A DNA stretch of 64,000 bases from Halomonas huangheensis (GTDB lineage Bacteria; Pseudomonadota; Gammaproteobacteria; Pseudomonadales; Halomonadaceae), in contig NZ_CP013106.1 in assembly GCF_001431725.1 (NCBI RefSeq), positions 1,364,001 through 1,428,000 on the forward strand, in the 5' to 3' direction. Made by a program: the position numbers and the translations under genes. Shown piece after piece: positions 54,137 through 63,032 of the stretch. The notes under the pieces are model-generated. The model searched no databases. It was not told the DNA's origin and saw nothing but the letters and a program-made list of their open reading frames with translations. Numbering within the stretch: the first letter of the stretch is position 1; each line of letters begins with the position of its first letter.

Positions 54137-54550
54137 ATGGTGATTTACGGAGTAGCCCTGTTGGCAGGGTGCATGATGGTTGGCCTGATCATCGGCGACC
54201 TGCTCGGACAGGTTCTGGGTATCGATTCCAACCTCGGTGGCGTGGGTATTGCCATGCTGCTGTTGATCTTCACTACCAGTTGGCTGAAGGACCGCAATAA
54301 ATTGCCGGAACCTACGGTTTCCGGGATCAATTTCTGGAATGCCATGTACATTCCAATTGTGGTGGCGATGGCGGCATCCCAGAATGTCGCCGCCGCCTTC
54401 AGTGGTGGTCTGGTTGCCCTGTTGGCGGGTGTTCTGGCCGTGGTACTTGGGCTGGCTCTGGTGCCTGTGATCGCTGGCAAGGCACCGGACAGAAGTACCG
54501 ATCGTGGTGCTGATGGCCGCTTGTCCTCGACTACCCGGTCGGGCTACTGA
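54137..54550 (+). CDS. madL: Malonate transporter subunit MadL
   Basis: A 137-residue membrane protein with four helices. MVIYGVALLAGCMMVGLIIG and GVGIAMLLLIFTTSWL are near-identical in pattern to MadL, and FWNAMYIPIVVAMAASQNV follows. The C-terminal 20 residues are hydrophilic and more variable. MadL and MadM together form a Na+-dependent malonate carrier. It is 14 bases ahead of madM. Confidence 0.92.
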   Translation: MVIYGVALLAGCMMVGLIIGDLLGQVLGIDSNLGGVGIAMLLLIFTTSWLKDRNKLPEPTVSGINFWNAMYIPIVVAMAASQNVAAAFSGGLVALLAGVLAVVLGLALVPVIAGKAPDRSTDRGADGRLSSTTRSGY

Positions 54551-54564
54551 AGGAGGAGTGAACG

Positions 54565-55329
54565 ATGTTGGAATCATTGACTGAGCTGTTCGATAAGTAT
54601 CACCTCATTGCTGCCTTCGCGGTCATCGGTCTTACCATGTACCTGGCCTATTGGGTCAGTGCCCGTTTTACCCGGGGCAAGTTACATGGCTCGGCAATCG
54701 CCATCATGATTGGTCTGGCGCTGGCCTGGTTTGGTGGGGTGGTCACCGGTGGTGAGGATGGACTCGCTGATATCAGCCTGTTTTCCGGTTTGGGCCTGAT
54801 GGGTGGTGGCATGTTGCGCGATCTGGCGATCATTGCCACGGCCTATGGAGTGCAGTTCAGTGAAATCCGTCAGGCTGGAGTGCGCGGAGTGATAGCACTG
54901 TTCGCCGGAGTGATTGTGTCATTCGTCGCTGGTGGTGTGGTGGCGGTAGGCTTTGGCTATACCGATCCGGTAGATATCACCACCATCGGTGCGGGAGCCG
55001 TTACCTATATCGTCGGGCCTGTGACCGGGGCGACCCTGGGGGCAAGTTCCGAAGTAATCGCGCTGTCGATTGCCGCTGGTCTGGTCAAATCGATACTGAC
55101 CATGGTCGCGACACCGATGACCGCGCGGCTGATCGGGTTGGACAACCCGCGTTCAGCGATGATCTTCGGCGGCATGATTGGTACTACCAGCGGTGTCGCA
55201 GCAGGCCTCGCTGCCACTGACGCGCGTCTGGTGCCCTATGGAGCCATGACCGCGACCTTCTATACCGGGTTGGGAATTCTGTTGGCGCCGACCTTGCTGT
55301 TCCTCGTGGTGCGAGCCATTGCCGGATAG
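54565..55329 (+). CDS. madM: Malonate transporter subunit MadM
   Basis: A 254-residue membrane protein with about eight helices. YLAYWVSARFTRGKLHGSAI, GLGLMGGGMLRDLAIIATA and GPVTGATLGASSEVIALSIA are typical of MadM. With MadL it imports malonate for MatB. The gene ends the malonate row and is followed by a strong terminator. In Malonomonas and Pseudomonas MadLM accompanies the biotin or Mdc malonate decarboxylase; here it accompanies the CoA route. Confidence 0.93.
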   Translation: MLESLTELFDKYHLIAAFAVIGLTMYLAYWVSARFTRGKLHGSAIAIMIGLALAWFGGVVTGGEDGLADISLFSGLGLMGGGMLRDLAIIATAYGVQFSEIRQAGVRGVIALFAGVIVSFVAGGVVAVGFGYTDPVDITTIGAGAVTYIVGPVTGATLGASSEVIALSIAAGLVKSILTMVATPMTARLIGLDNPRSAMIFGGMIGTTSGVAAGLAATDARLVPYGAMTATFYTGLGILLAPTLLFLVVRAIAG

Positions 55330-55464
55330 CAGCAAGTCCCCCAGATGGTGTGTGCTGCCTATTTCGATCCAGCCAACAGTGGTCGCCTGATTCAGTAACG
55401 GCGCAAGGCTGCCTTGCCGGTAAAGCGAGTATCCTGACGCCGGCTTATCCATTACTCCGGTATA

Positions 55465-55503
55465 GCCACAGCCCCCGCTTCGGCGGGGGCTGTGGCGTTT
55501 CTG
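55465..55503 (+). terminator. Intrinsic terminator of the malonate operon
   Basis: GCCACAGCCCCCGC (55465-55478), loop TTCG and GCGGGGGCTGTGGC (55483-55496) form a perfect 14-bp stem closed by a UUCG tetraloop, followed by GTTTCTGG. It lies 135 bases after madM. Confidence 0.88.
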
Positions 55504-55674
55504 GCTACCCATCCGAATACACCCGCCTCTGGATTGTATGGATTGGTCAACAAATATTGCGTGTGACGAGTCTATGCTTCTTCCAGCCATCATGGCTTCA
55601 GTTTCATTGAATTAATTTGTTTAAAAACAATAGGTAATATCGATGTTAAAAAATAGACCAAAGTTGTATTTCTA

Positions 55675-55688
55675 ATTGGTCGACCAAT
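55675..55688. promoter_or_regulatory. GntR-type operator, site 1, of the transketolase operon
   Basis: ATTGGTCGACCAAT is a perfect 14-bp palindrome of the TTGGT-N2-ACCAA type bound by UxuR/ExuR-like FCD regulators. It lies 36 bases before the first ATG of the operon that ends with a GntR/FCD gene. Confidence 0.7.
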
Positions 55689-55700
55689 CTCTACTTTTGA

Positions 55701-55713
55701 ATGGTCAACCAAT
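55701..55713. promoter_or_regulatory. GntR-type operator, site 2, of the transketolase operon
   Basis: ATGGTCAACCAAT contains the same core TGGT-N2-ACCA, 25 bp (centre to centre) from site 1. It is 11 bases before the ATG, so a bound dimer would lie over the transcription start or the leader. The region 55610-55670 is AT-rich and probably holds the promoter. Confidence 0.65.
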
Positions 55714-55723
55714 TGTGAGGTCC

Positions 55724-56602
55724 ATGATGGGAACACCAGCACAGAGTGTCGTCTCCGACGACATCGAAAACCTCAGGCACCATGCGTATCGCATTCGACG
55801 CAATGCGTTGCTGATGGGCGAAGTTCAGGGTCAGGGATACGTTGGCCAGGCACTGGGGATCGCTGATGTGCTGGCGGTTGCCTATTGCCGCCAATTGAAC
55901 ATGCGTGCCGATGATCCTGAGTGGGAAGGGCGCGACCGCTTTCTGCTCTCGATCGGCCACTACGCTATCGCACTGTATGCTGCGCTGATCGAGGCGGGAG
56001 TGATCAGCGCCGATGAAATCGATAACTATGGCAGTGATGACAGCATGCTGCCGATGTCCGGTATGGCGGCCTATACGCCGGGCATGGAGATCACCGGTGG
56101 GTCTCTGGGGCATGGCCTGGGCATCGGTGTCGGTATGGCACTGGGCCTCAAGCGCAAGAACAGTGGTTCGCGTATCTATAACCTGCTCTCCGACGGTGAG
56201 TTGAACGAAGGCTCGACCTGGGAAGCCGTCGCATCGGCTGCGCACTGGAAGCTCGACAATCTGATCGCCATCGTCGACGTCAATGACCAGCAGGCCGATG
56301 ACCGTTCCTCCACCGTGCTCAACTACGAGCCAGTTGCCGACAAGTGGCAGGCCTTCGGCTGGGAAACCTGGCGCGTCGATGGCAATGATCTTACCGCGCT
56401 GGTCGAAGCCTTCGATCAGGCCGTCAACAGCACCTCCGACAAGCCGCGCGTACTGATCTGCGACACCTTGATGGGGCGTGGTGTGCCGTTTCTGGAAAGT
56501 CGCGACAAGACTCATTTCATTCGTGTCGATGAGAACGAGTGGAGTCTGGCGCTGCAGCAACTCGATGAGGTTTACGGTATCAGTGCGGAGGAACAGTCAT
56601 GA
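55724..56602 (+). CDS. Split transketolase, N-terminal (ThDP-binding) subunit
   Basis: A 292-residue protein covering the first third of a normal transketolase. GSLGHGLGIGVGMALGLK (126-143) and the ThDP/Mg2+ site SDGELNEGSTWEA (156-168) with N187 (VDVNDQQ) are seen; the usual first Gly of GDGE is Ser here. Transketolases move a two-carbon unit from a ketose to an aldose. Split forms occur as housekeeping enzymes in some bacteria and in special pathways such as those for apulose phosphate and sulfo-sugars. ATG 55724 follows GAGG closely; ATG 55727 is the alternative. It overlaps the next subunit by 4 bases. Confidence 0.9.
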   Translation: MMGTPAQSVVSDDIENLRHHAYRIRRNALLMGEVQGQGYVGQALGIADVLAVAYCRQLNMRADDPEWEGRDRFLLSIGHYAIALYAALIEAGVISADEIDNYGSDDSMLPMSGMAAYTPGMEITGGSLGHGLGIGVGMALGLKRKNSGSRIYNLLSDGELNEGSTWEAVASAAHWKLDNLIAIVDVNDQQADDRSSTVLNYEPVADKWQAFGWETWRVDGNDLTALVEAFDQAVNSTSDKPRVLICDTLMGRGVPFLESRDKTHFIRVDENEWSLALQQLDEVYGISAEEQS

Positions 56603-57603
56603 CAGCTCGGCCCAGGCTCAAGACATCGGCGATGATTGCATCGATCGCCGCGGAAGGTCAGGCGACCACCAGCGCGCCGTTCGGCCATGCTCTAGTTGAG
56701 GCGGCGAAGCGTGATGAACGCATCGTTGGCATGACCGCGGATCTCGGCAAGTACACGGATCTGCATATCTTCGGCCAGCAATTCCCCGAGCGTTACTACC
56801 AGATGGGCATGGCTGAGCAGTTGCTGATGAGCGCTGGTGCGGGTATGGCGCGAGAGGGATTCGTTCCCTTCCTGACCACTTACAGCGTCTTTGCCTCGCG
56901 CAGAGCCTACGACTTCATCTGCATGGCGATTGCCGAAGAGCGGCTCAACGTCAAGATCGTCAGCGCCTTGCCTGGCTTGACCACCGGCTATGGCCCCAGT
57001 CACCAGGCGACGGAAGATATCGCCATTTTCCGTGGTATGCCCAACCTGACCATCATCGATCCGTGCGATGCACTGGATATCGAACAGGCGGTTGACGCCA
57101 TGGTCGAGTTCGATGGCCCCGTCTACATGCGTCTGCTGCGTGGCAAGGTGCCGCGTGTCCTCGATCGTTTCCCGGATTATCAGTTCAAGATCGGCAAGGC
57201 GCAGCGCCTGATGGCTGGTGAAGATGCGCTGATCATTGCCTCAGGGTTGATGACCATGCGTGCCGTTGAAGCGGCCGACGAGCTCGCAGAGCAGGGTATC
57301 AAGGTCAGTGTTCTGCACTGCCCGACCATCAAACCACTGGACACACAGACGATTGTCGATGAGGTCCGCCAGCACACCGGCAAACCGGTGTTTGTCGCCG
57401 AGAACCATACCGTGGTCGGTGGCCTTGGTGAGGCAGTCGGTGCGCTGTTGATGCGTGAAGGCGTCTGCGCGGAGTTCCACCAGATTGGCCTTCCCGACGA
57501 ATTTCTCGATGCGGGGGCATTGCCCACGCTGCATGACCGTTATGGAATCTCCACCAGGGAAGTGGTGAGCAAGGTGGCCGGTATCGTGGCTCGCAAGAGC
57601 TGA
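56599..57603 (+). CDS. Split transketolase, C-terminal subunit
   Basis: A 334-residue protein with the pyrimidine-binding and C-terminal domains. The catalytic Glu is E73 in GMAEQLLMSAGAGMA. GLTTGYGPSHQATEDIAIF carries the conserved His, and the Gln/His set for ThDP and substrate follows. IIDPCDALDIEQAVDAM leads into the regulatory domain. The first 25 residues are an extra N-terminal tail. The ATGA overlap with the N-terminal subunit indicates equal production of both halves. Confidence 0.9.
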   Translation: MTARPRLKTSAMIASIAAEGQATTSAPFGHALVEAAKRDERIVGMTADLGKYTDLHIFGQQFPERYYQMGMAEQLLMSAGAGMAREGFVPFLTTYSVFASRRAYDFICMAIAEERLNVKIVSALPGLTTGYGPSHQATEDIAIFRGMPNLTIIDPCDALDIEQAVDAMVEFDGPVYMRLLRGKVPRVLDRFPDYQFKIGKAQRLMAGEDALIIASGLMTMRAVEAADELAEQGIKVSVLHCPTIKPLDTQTIVDEVRQHTGKPVFVAENHTVVGGLGEAVGALLMREGVCAEFHQIGLPDEFLDAGALPTLHDRYGISTREVVSKVAGIVARKS

Positions 57604-57652
57604 TTCGGTCGACAACGTCAGTTCACTAGACAGAACAAGAGAGCGTGAAACC

Positions 57653-58630
57653 ATGAAAAATATAATCACAGGTTCAATCATCGCCGGTTCAATGCTGATG
57701 AGTGCTTCGGCATTTTCGGCGCAGACGCTGCAGCTCGCGCACAACGCCGCAGAAGGTAACCCCAAGTGGGATGCCTCGGAATTGTTTGCCGATCTGGTTG
57801 AAGAGAAGACCAACGGCGAGATCAACGTGGATGTCGGTGGCAATGCGCAATACGGCGATGATGTCGAAGCGTTGACGCTGATGCGTATCGGTAACCTGGC
57901 CTTCAGTGCCAACTCTCAGGGCACTACTTCTGGCGTTATTCCCGAGTTTGCCGTGCTCGGCTTGCCGTTCCTGTTCGATTCGCTGCCCTCTGCCTGGCGA
58001 GTGATGGATGGTGAAGTTGGAGATGAACTGAAGCGTCTAGCGGAGCAGCAGGGGCTGGTGTTGCTGGCGTTGTGGGACAACGGCATTCGTAACGTCAGCA
58101 ACAATGTGCGTCCGATCGAGACACCAGAAGATCTGGAAGGTATCAAGATTCGCACACCGCCGGACCCGGTCACCGTGGAGATTTTCGAGGCACTGGGCGC
58201 CAACCCGACGCCGATGAACTTCTCCGAACTGTACATCGCCTTGCAGCAGGGGGTGGTCGATGGCCAGGAAAACCCGCTGATGAACATCTACTCGTCGAAA
58301 CTGCACGAGGTTCAGAAGTACGTCTCGATGACAGGCCACAAGTACGAGTCAACGCCAGTGCTGATGAGCAAGGTGATCTGGGACACGATGTCGCCGGAAA
58401 ACCAGCAGGCCGTTCAGGAAGCTGCGCTCGAGGCGGGAGAGTTCAATCGTCAGGCGTCGCTGGCGGCCGATGAGGACCTGCGTAAGCGCATGGAAGAGGC
58501 GGGTGTGGAGTTCAATGACGTCGACAAGGCTCCGTTCATCGAGGCGACTCAGTCTGTTTATGACAGCTGGCGTGAGCGTTATCCCGAGCTGGTCGAGATG
58601 GTCGTGACTGCCGCACAGGAAAGCCCCTGA
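57653..58630 (+). CDS. TRAP transporter substrate-binding protein (DctP type)
   Basis: A 325-residue periplasmic protein with a signal peptide (MKNIITGSIIAGSMLMSASA, cleavage after AFSA). QLAHNAAEGNPKWDASELFA begins the mature domain, and EGIKIRTPPDPVTVEIFEAL with LYIALQQGVVDGQENPLMN holds the conserved Arg that binds the substrate carboxylate. This points to an acidic substrate such as a sugar acid, although some TRAP proteins bind other anions such as sulfonates. The gene follows the transketolase pair by 49 bases. Confidence 0.92.
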   Translation: MKNIITGSIIAGSMLMSASAFSAQTLQLAHNAAEGNPKWDASELFADLVEEKTNGEINVDVGGNAQYGDDVEALTLMRIGNLAFSANSQGTTSGVIPEFAVLGLPFLFDSLPSAWRVMDGEVGDELKRLAEQQGLVLLALWDNGIRNVSNNVRPIETPEDLEGIKIRTPPDPVTVEIFEALGANPTPMNFSELYIALQQGVVDGQENPLMNIYSSKLHEVQKYVSMTGHKYESTPVLMSKVIWDTMSPENQQAVQEAALEAGEFNRQASLAADEDLRKRMEEAGVEFNDVDKAPFIEATQSVYDSWRERYPELVEMVVTAAQESP

Positions 58631-58645
58631 ACTGGAGGTGCTGTC

Positions 58646-59215
58646 ATGAAGCACTCTGAGGAGAGCCAAATCAGTGAGGCAGGGCAGCCTGCCTCACTGA
58701 TGCTGAGCTTGAAAGCCGCGATCTATCACACCTTCAGGTGGGCGGCGATCCTGTCGATTGTCACCATGTTTGTCGCCTTGATGTTCGGCGTCATTGTCCG
58801 CTACGTACTGTCATCCAGCCTCGGCTGGGTGGCAGAGGTACCTAACCTGTTCTTCCCGTGGCTGACCATGTGCGCGATTGTTGCGGCGGCGGCTCGCAAT
58901 GAGCACATCGGTATCGAAGTGCTGGTGGCGAAAATGCCCAGTCCATTGCGCCGCCTGGTGTTGTTTGCGGTGAATCTGGCGGCAATGGTGGCGTTTGGCG
59001 TAATGGCCTGGTATGGCCTTGAAGTCATCAGTATTGCCGGTAGCCAGACATTGCCGATTACCGGAATTGCGATGTCCTGGGCCTACTGGTCGGTGGTGAT
59101 CGGGTTTGCTGCGGTGGCATTGGTGTCGTTGATCAACATCGTTCTGGTGCTGGCCGGTAATGACTTGAGCGTAGATTCCGCGGCTCAGGAACACGTTGGG
59201 GAGGAAGTCGCATGA
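58646..59215 (+). CDS. TRAP transporter small permease (DctQ type)
   Basis: A 189-residue membrane protein. About 25 N-terminal residues are cytosolic, followed by four helices, with the DctQ motif WVAEVPNLFFPWLTMCAIVAAAARNEHIGIE-like loop between the second and third. The His of the RNEHI segment is typical. It overlaps dctM by 4 bases (ATGA) and lies 15 bases after the binding-protein gene. Confidence 0.9.
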   Translation: MKHSEESQISEAGQPASLMLSLKAAIYHTFRWAAILSIVTMFVALMFGVIVRYVLSSSLGWVAEVPNLFFPWLTMCAIVAAAARNEHIGIEVLVAKMPSPLRRLVLFAVNLAAMVAFGVMAWYGLEVISIAGSQTLPITGIAMSWAYWSVVIGFAAVALVSLINIVLVLAGNDLSVDSAAQEHVGEEVA

Positions 59216-60471
59216 CGGTCCATATGTTGCTTGGCTTCGTGATGCTGATGCTGTTGGCCATGCCGGTAGGATACTCGCTGGTGATCAGTGGTTGGGCAGC
59301 GCTTTCGGTATTCGGCTCGATGCCTTCGAGCATGGCGGTGCTGAAGATCTTTCAGCCGACCCAGAGCTTTCCGCTGTTGGCGATCCCGTTCTTTATCCTT
59401 TCCGGCAGCTTGATGATGTCGGGCAAGCTCGGCCAGAAGCTGGTAGGCATGGCATCGATGCTGGTCGGCAAGTATCCCGGCGGGCTGGGGCAGGTCAGTG
59501 TGGTGGGTTCCACGGTGTTCGGCGGTGTTTCCGGTTCATCCGTCGCTGAAGCCTCGGCGTTGGGCTCGATGCTGATTCCATGGCAGAAGAGAGAAGGGTA
59601 CCCTGGTGCGTTCGGCGCAGCGGTTACCGCTTCCTCGTCAGTCATCGCCGGCCTGATGCCGCCTTCCATTGCCTTGATCCTGTTCGCCACGGTTTCCAAC
59701 ACGTCCATTGCCTCGCTATTCATTGCCGGAGTCGTTCCTGCACTGATGCTGGCTGGCGGCATGATGCTGGCCTGCTACATCACCGGTCGTCGGCGTGGCT
59801 TTCCGATAATCGAACTGAGCTACACCCGCAGAGAAGTTGTGCAGACGGTGCTCAATGCTCTGCCGGCGTTGTTGATGCCGGTGTTCATTCTGGTTCTCCT
59901 GCGGGCGGGAATTGCCACACCCACGGAAGTCAGCATCATCGCCGTTGCCTACGCGCTGGTGGTCAGTGGCGTGTTCTATCGTGACCTCAATGGCACGCGA
60001 ATCATGGCGGCGCTGACCAATACCGTGATTACTACTGGCGTGGTGATGTTGATCATCGCGGCGGCCAATATCATCGGCTATATCCTGACGTCGGGAGGCG
60101 TTCCCCAGGCCGTGGCCCAATGGGCCGTGGAGCATCTCAAGGATCCCTTGCTGATCATCCTCGCCATCAACCTTCTTCTACTGTTCATCGGCATGTTCCT
60201 TGACCTGCCCGCCGCCATTCTACTGCTCGGACCGACGCTGGTGTCGATTGCCAATGCCATCGGTCTGGACCTGGTTCAGCTTGGCATCATGATGTGCGTC
60301 AACCTGAGCATTGGTCTGTTCACGCCACCGATCGGTACCACGTTGTTCGTTGCTGCGGCCATCGCCCGCGAGCCCATCGGCAGGGTGGTCAAGGAGCTGG
60401 TGCCATTCTACCTGGTTGCGTTGTTGGTGCTGCTGTTGGTGTCCTTCGTACCGGCACTGATCATCTACTGA
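59212..60471 (+). CDS. TRAP transporter large permease (DctM type)
   Basis: A 419-residue membrane protein with about 11-12 helices. FPLLAIPFFILSGSLMMSG, GGVSGSSVAEASALGSMLIP and GLMPPSIALILFATVSNTSI are the conserved DctM scoop-loop segments, and GLFTPPIGTTLFVAAAIA is the second-half counterpart. Together with DctQ and DctP it imports the substrate with Na+. Confidence 0.93.
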   Translation: MTVHMLLGFVMLMLLAMPVGYSLVISGWAALSVFGSMPSSMAVLKIFQPTQSFPLLAIPFFILSGSLMMSGKLGQKLVGMASMLVGKYPGGLGQVSVVGSTVFGGVSGSSVAEASALGSMLIPWQKREGYPGAFGAAVTASSSVIAGLMPPSIALILFATVSNTSIASLFIAGVVPALMLAGGMMLACYITGRRRGFPIIELSYTRREVVQTVLNALPALLMPVFILVLLRAGIATPTEVSIIAVAYALVVSGVFYRDLNGTRIMAALTNTVITTGVVMLIIAAANIIGYILTSGGVPQAVAQWAVEHLKDPLLIILAINLLLLFIGMFLDLPAAILLLGPTLVSIANAIGLDLVQLGIMMCVNLSIGLFTPPIGTTLFVAAAIAREPIGRVVKELVPFYLVALLVLLLVSFVPALIIY

Positions 60472-60481
60472 GGAGGACTCG

Positions 60482-61378
60482 ATGAAGCGTATTGTATTTG
60501 CTGGTCTGGGTTCCATGGGTATGCCCATGGCGGAGAATCTGCGCCACCATGGTATTGAGGTATTCGGTTTCGATGTCGATGCTGCTCGCGCCGATGCATT
60601 CAACCGCGAGGCCGTCCACCAGGACAGCCTCGAGGACGCTTTGGCCAATGCCGATGGATTGGTGATCATGGTCGTCAATGCCGATCAGGTGCGCGATCTG
60701 CTGGTGACGCGCCAATGGCTCGATCACCTCAAGCCGGGAGCCTGCATTCTACAGATGTCTACCGTGGCACCGGCAGACTCGGCGGACATCAGCCGCACCG
60801 TCGCAGCTCGTCGGGCGGACCTGCATTATGTTGATGCACCGGTATCGGGTGGTGTTGCAGGAGCGCAGGCGGGCAGCCTGACCATCATGACTGCTGCAAG
60901 CGATGAGGCGCTGGAAGCCTGCCAGCCGGCCTTTTCCGCCATGGGCAAGGCGATCTTCCGTGCCGGTGGTGAGGCCGGGCAAGGCTCGACCATGAAGGCC
61001 GTCAATCAATTGCTGTGTGGCGTGCACATCGCGGCGGCGGCGGAAGCCTTCGCGCTTGCCGAGAAGAACGGTCTGGACCTTGCGGTGATGCTGGAGATGT
61101 TGAGTGGCTCCTCAGCCTCCAGTTGGATGATCAAGGATCGTGGACCGCGCATGATCGCGGCTCCAGGGGACCTCACCAGCGCCGTGGATATCTTCTGCAA
61201 GGATCTTGGCATCGTCTGTGATTCGGCGAAGCAGTCGCGGGCTTACGCGCCGCTGGCGCAGGCCGCCTATCAGTTGTTTGTCGCGTCCTCGGAGCGCGGT
61301 GAGGGCCGCCTCGATGACAGTCAGGTGATTCGTACCTATCGTCTGCTCAATGGTGGGCTGCCGGAAGGGGAGCAGTGA
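60482..61378 (+). CDS. Beta-hydroxyacid dehydrogenase (3-hydroxyisobutyrate/L-threonate dehydrogenase family)
   Basis: A 298-residue NAD(P) enzyme. The Rossmann motif is GLGSMG (8-13), the substrate-anchoring segment is DAPVSGGVAGAQAG (118-131), and the catalytic K172 with N175 lie in GSTMKAVNQLLCGVHIA. The MKAVNQLLCGVH form resembles L-threonate dehydrogenase and tartronate-semialdehyde reductase; the sulfolactaldehyde reductase YihU belongs to the same family. It starts 10 bases after dctM and shares one base with the next gene. Confidence 0.87.
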   Translation: MKRIVFAGLGSMGMPMAENLRHHGIEVFGFDVDAARADAFNREAVHQDSLEDALANADGLVIMVVNADQVRDLLVTRQWLDHLKPGACILQMSTVAPADSADISRTVAARRADLHYVDAPVSGGVAGAQAGSLTIMTAASDEALEACQPAFSAMGKAIFRAGGEAGQGSTMKAVNQLLCGVHIAAAAEAFALAEKNGLDLAVMLEMLSGSSASSWMIKDRGPRMIAAPGDLTSAVDIFCKDLGIVCDSAKQSRAYAPLAQAAYQLFVASSERGEGRLDDSQVIRTYRLLNGGLPEGEQ

Positions 61379-62208
61379 TGTCTCTGGTATCGGTCAGCAC
61401 TGCTGCCTACGACGGGTATGGTTTCGATGTCATTCTGGCATCGCTGGCTCGCTGTGGTGTGAGAAATGTGGAAATCGCCTTCATCGAAGGCTACGTGGAA
61501 GCCTTCACCGATGAAGACCTGAGCAAGCGCTACGCTGCAGAGCTACGAGAGGAGATGCAGCGTCACGGCCAACAATGTCATTACTTCTCGGGACATATCG
61601 ATCTCGGTCAGCAGGATGCACCGCAACGCCTCGAGGCTCGCTGTCGTTTCGCCGCAGAACTGGGGGCGAAGCATGTCATCACCAATGCCGCCAGCCTCAC
61701 CGTCAGTGAGCAGTTTCTGGCACACGCTGGAGAGCTGGCCGCGATCGCTGGTCACCACGGTGTGAGGATATTGCTGGAGAACCCCGGCAACCGCGATCCC
61801 AATCTGCTGGATCGAGCGGCGCACATCGAACCATTGTTGGCGCAGTTGGATAGCGATGTATTCGGCATCAATTTCGATGTCGGCAATCTGCTCTCGCACT
61901 GCCCTGATCTCGACCCTTTGGCCGACGGGCTTCAGGCACTGTCGCAGGCGGATCACTTTCACATCAAGCCCTGCCGAGTAGTACCCGACGGCTATGATTT
62001 CACTCCTCTGGGTGAGGGCGATATCGATGATGCGTGCCTGGTGCGTCATCTTGACGCCCGGAACGTACCTTTCTCGCTGGAGCTTCCGTTTCGTCTTCAC
62101 CGCGACCTTGATGCACAACCCTGGCGGGATAACTCCCCGCTGACCCTTGACCATATAGAGCGGCAACTCAAGCAATCGCTCGCGTGGATGTCTGACATCC
62201 TTTCCTGA
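61378..62208 (+). CDS. Xylose-isomerase-like TIM-barrel protein
   Basis: A 276-residue TIM barrel of the AP endonuclease 2 superfamily. Likely metal ligands are E134 (LLENPGNRD), D167 (INFDVGNLLSH), H195 (FHIKPCR) and E235 (FSLELPF). Proteins of this type isomerise or epimerise ketoses and keto acids, or decarboxylate oxo sugar acids. The reaction here is unknown. ATG 61378 overlaps the preceding TGA by one base; a GTG one codon earlier is less likely. Confidence 0.8.
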   Translation: MSLVSVSTAAYDGYGFDVILASLARCGVRNVEIAFIEGYVEAFTDEDLSKRYAAELREEMQRHGQQCHYFSGHIDLGQQDAPQRLEARCRFAAELGAKHVITNAASLTVSEQFLAHAGELAAIAGHHGVRILLENPGNRDPNLLDRAAHIEPLLAQLDSDVFGINFDVGNLLSHCPDLDPLADGLQALSQADHFHIKPCRVVPDGYDFTPLGEGDIDDACLVRHLDARNVPFSLELPFRLHRDLDAQPWRDNSPLTLDHIERQLKQSLAWMSDILS

Positions 62209-62222
62209 TCGGAGAATGAAAA

Positions 62223-62990
62223 ATGCAAGTGGATAATCTGCTTTTGAAAGACAAGGTATGCATCGTGACCGGGGCGGCGGGGATCAATGGTATTGGCCTG
62301 AGAACGGCACGCATGTTCTATGAACAGGGTGCTACCATCGTCATCTCCGATGTCAATGCTGATGCCTGTAACCAGGTTCGCTCAATGTTTGATGCAGAGC
62401 GATCGATGGTGGAAGTCAGCAACGTTACCAATCGAGATGATTGTGTTGAATTGGCGAAAAAAGTCGTCGAACGTTTTGGGCGTATCGATGTTCTTGTCAA
62501 TAACGCTGGTATCACACAGCCGGTCAAATTTGATGAAATAACTGGCGAAGATTACGACCGCATCATGGACGTTAACCTGCGTGGCATGCTGTATATGTCT
62601 CAAGCGGTATCGCCGCAAATGAAAGCGCAGAAAAGTGGCTCCATCATCAATACCTCATCGGTATCTGCCCAGCGTGGCGGTGGAATTTTCGGTGGCCCGC
62701 ACTACAGTGCTGCAAAGGCAGGAATGCTGGGGCTTGGCAAGGCCATGGCTCGTGAGCTTGGCGCACATGGGATTCGTGTCAATGCCGTGACTCCGGGGCT
62801 GATCGCCACGGATATCACCGGTGGTAAACTGACTGAAGAAATGAAGGAAAGAATCCTTGAAGGCATCCCGTTGGCAAGATTGGGTAAGCCTGAAGATGTG
62901 GCAAAGGCATTTCTATTCCTCGCCAGCGATCTTTCCGACTATATTACGGGTGCTACGTTAGACGTTAATGGCGGTATGCACATTCACTGA
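62223..62990 (+). CDS. Short-chain dehydrogenase/reductase (classical SDR)
   Basis: A 255-residue SDR. The cofactor loop is TGAAGINGIG (16-25), NNAG is at 93-96, the catalytic residues are S146, Y161 and K165, and SDYITGATLDVNGGMHI is the family C-terminus. D43 in VISDVN suggests NAD(H) over NADP(H). Its substrate is probably a sugar, sugar alcohol or keto sugar acid of the pathway. The coding sequence is visibly richer in A and T at third positions than the genes before it, as is the following GntR gene, so both may have joined the operon separately. Confidence 0.88.
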   Translation: MQVDNLLLKDKVCIVTGAAGINGIGLRTARMFYEQGATIVISDVNADACNQVRSMFDAERSMVEVSNVTNRDDCVELAKKVVERFGRIDVLVNNAGITQPVKFDEITGEDYDRIMDVNLRGMLYMSQAVSPQMKAQKSGSIINTSSVSAQRGGGIFGGPHYSAAKAGMLGLGKAMARELGAHGIRVNAVTPGLIATDITGGKLTEEMKERILEGIPLARLGKPEDVAKAFLFLASDLSDYITGATLDVNGGMHIH

Positions 62991-63001
62991 CTGGTGCTAT
63001 C

Positions 63002-63030
63002 CTGCCCCTGTTCATGGTTGACAGGGGCAG
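63002..63030 (+). promoter_or_regulatory. Hairpin enclosing the ribosome binding site of the GntR gene
   Basis: CTGCCCCTGT (63002-63011) and ACAGGGGCAG (63021-63030) form a perfect 10-bp stem with a 9-base loop. The Shine-Dalgarno-like AGGGG lies in the 3' strand, 6 bases before the ATG at 63033, so the hairpin should hold translation of the regulator low or couple it to ribosomes leaving the SDR gene, whose stop is only 11 bases upstream. Confidence 0.6.
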
Positions 63031-63032
63031 TA

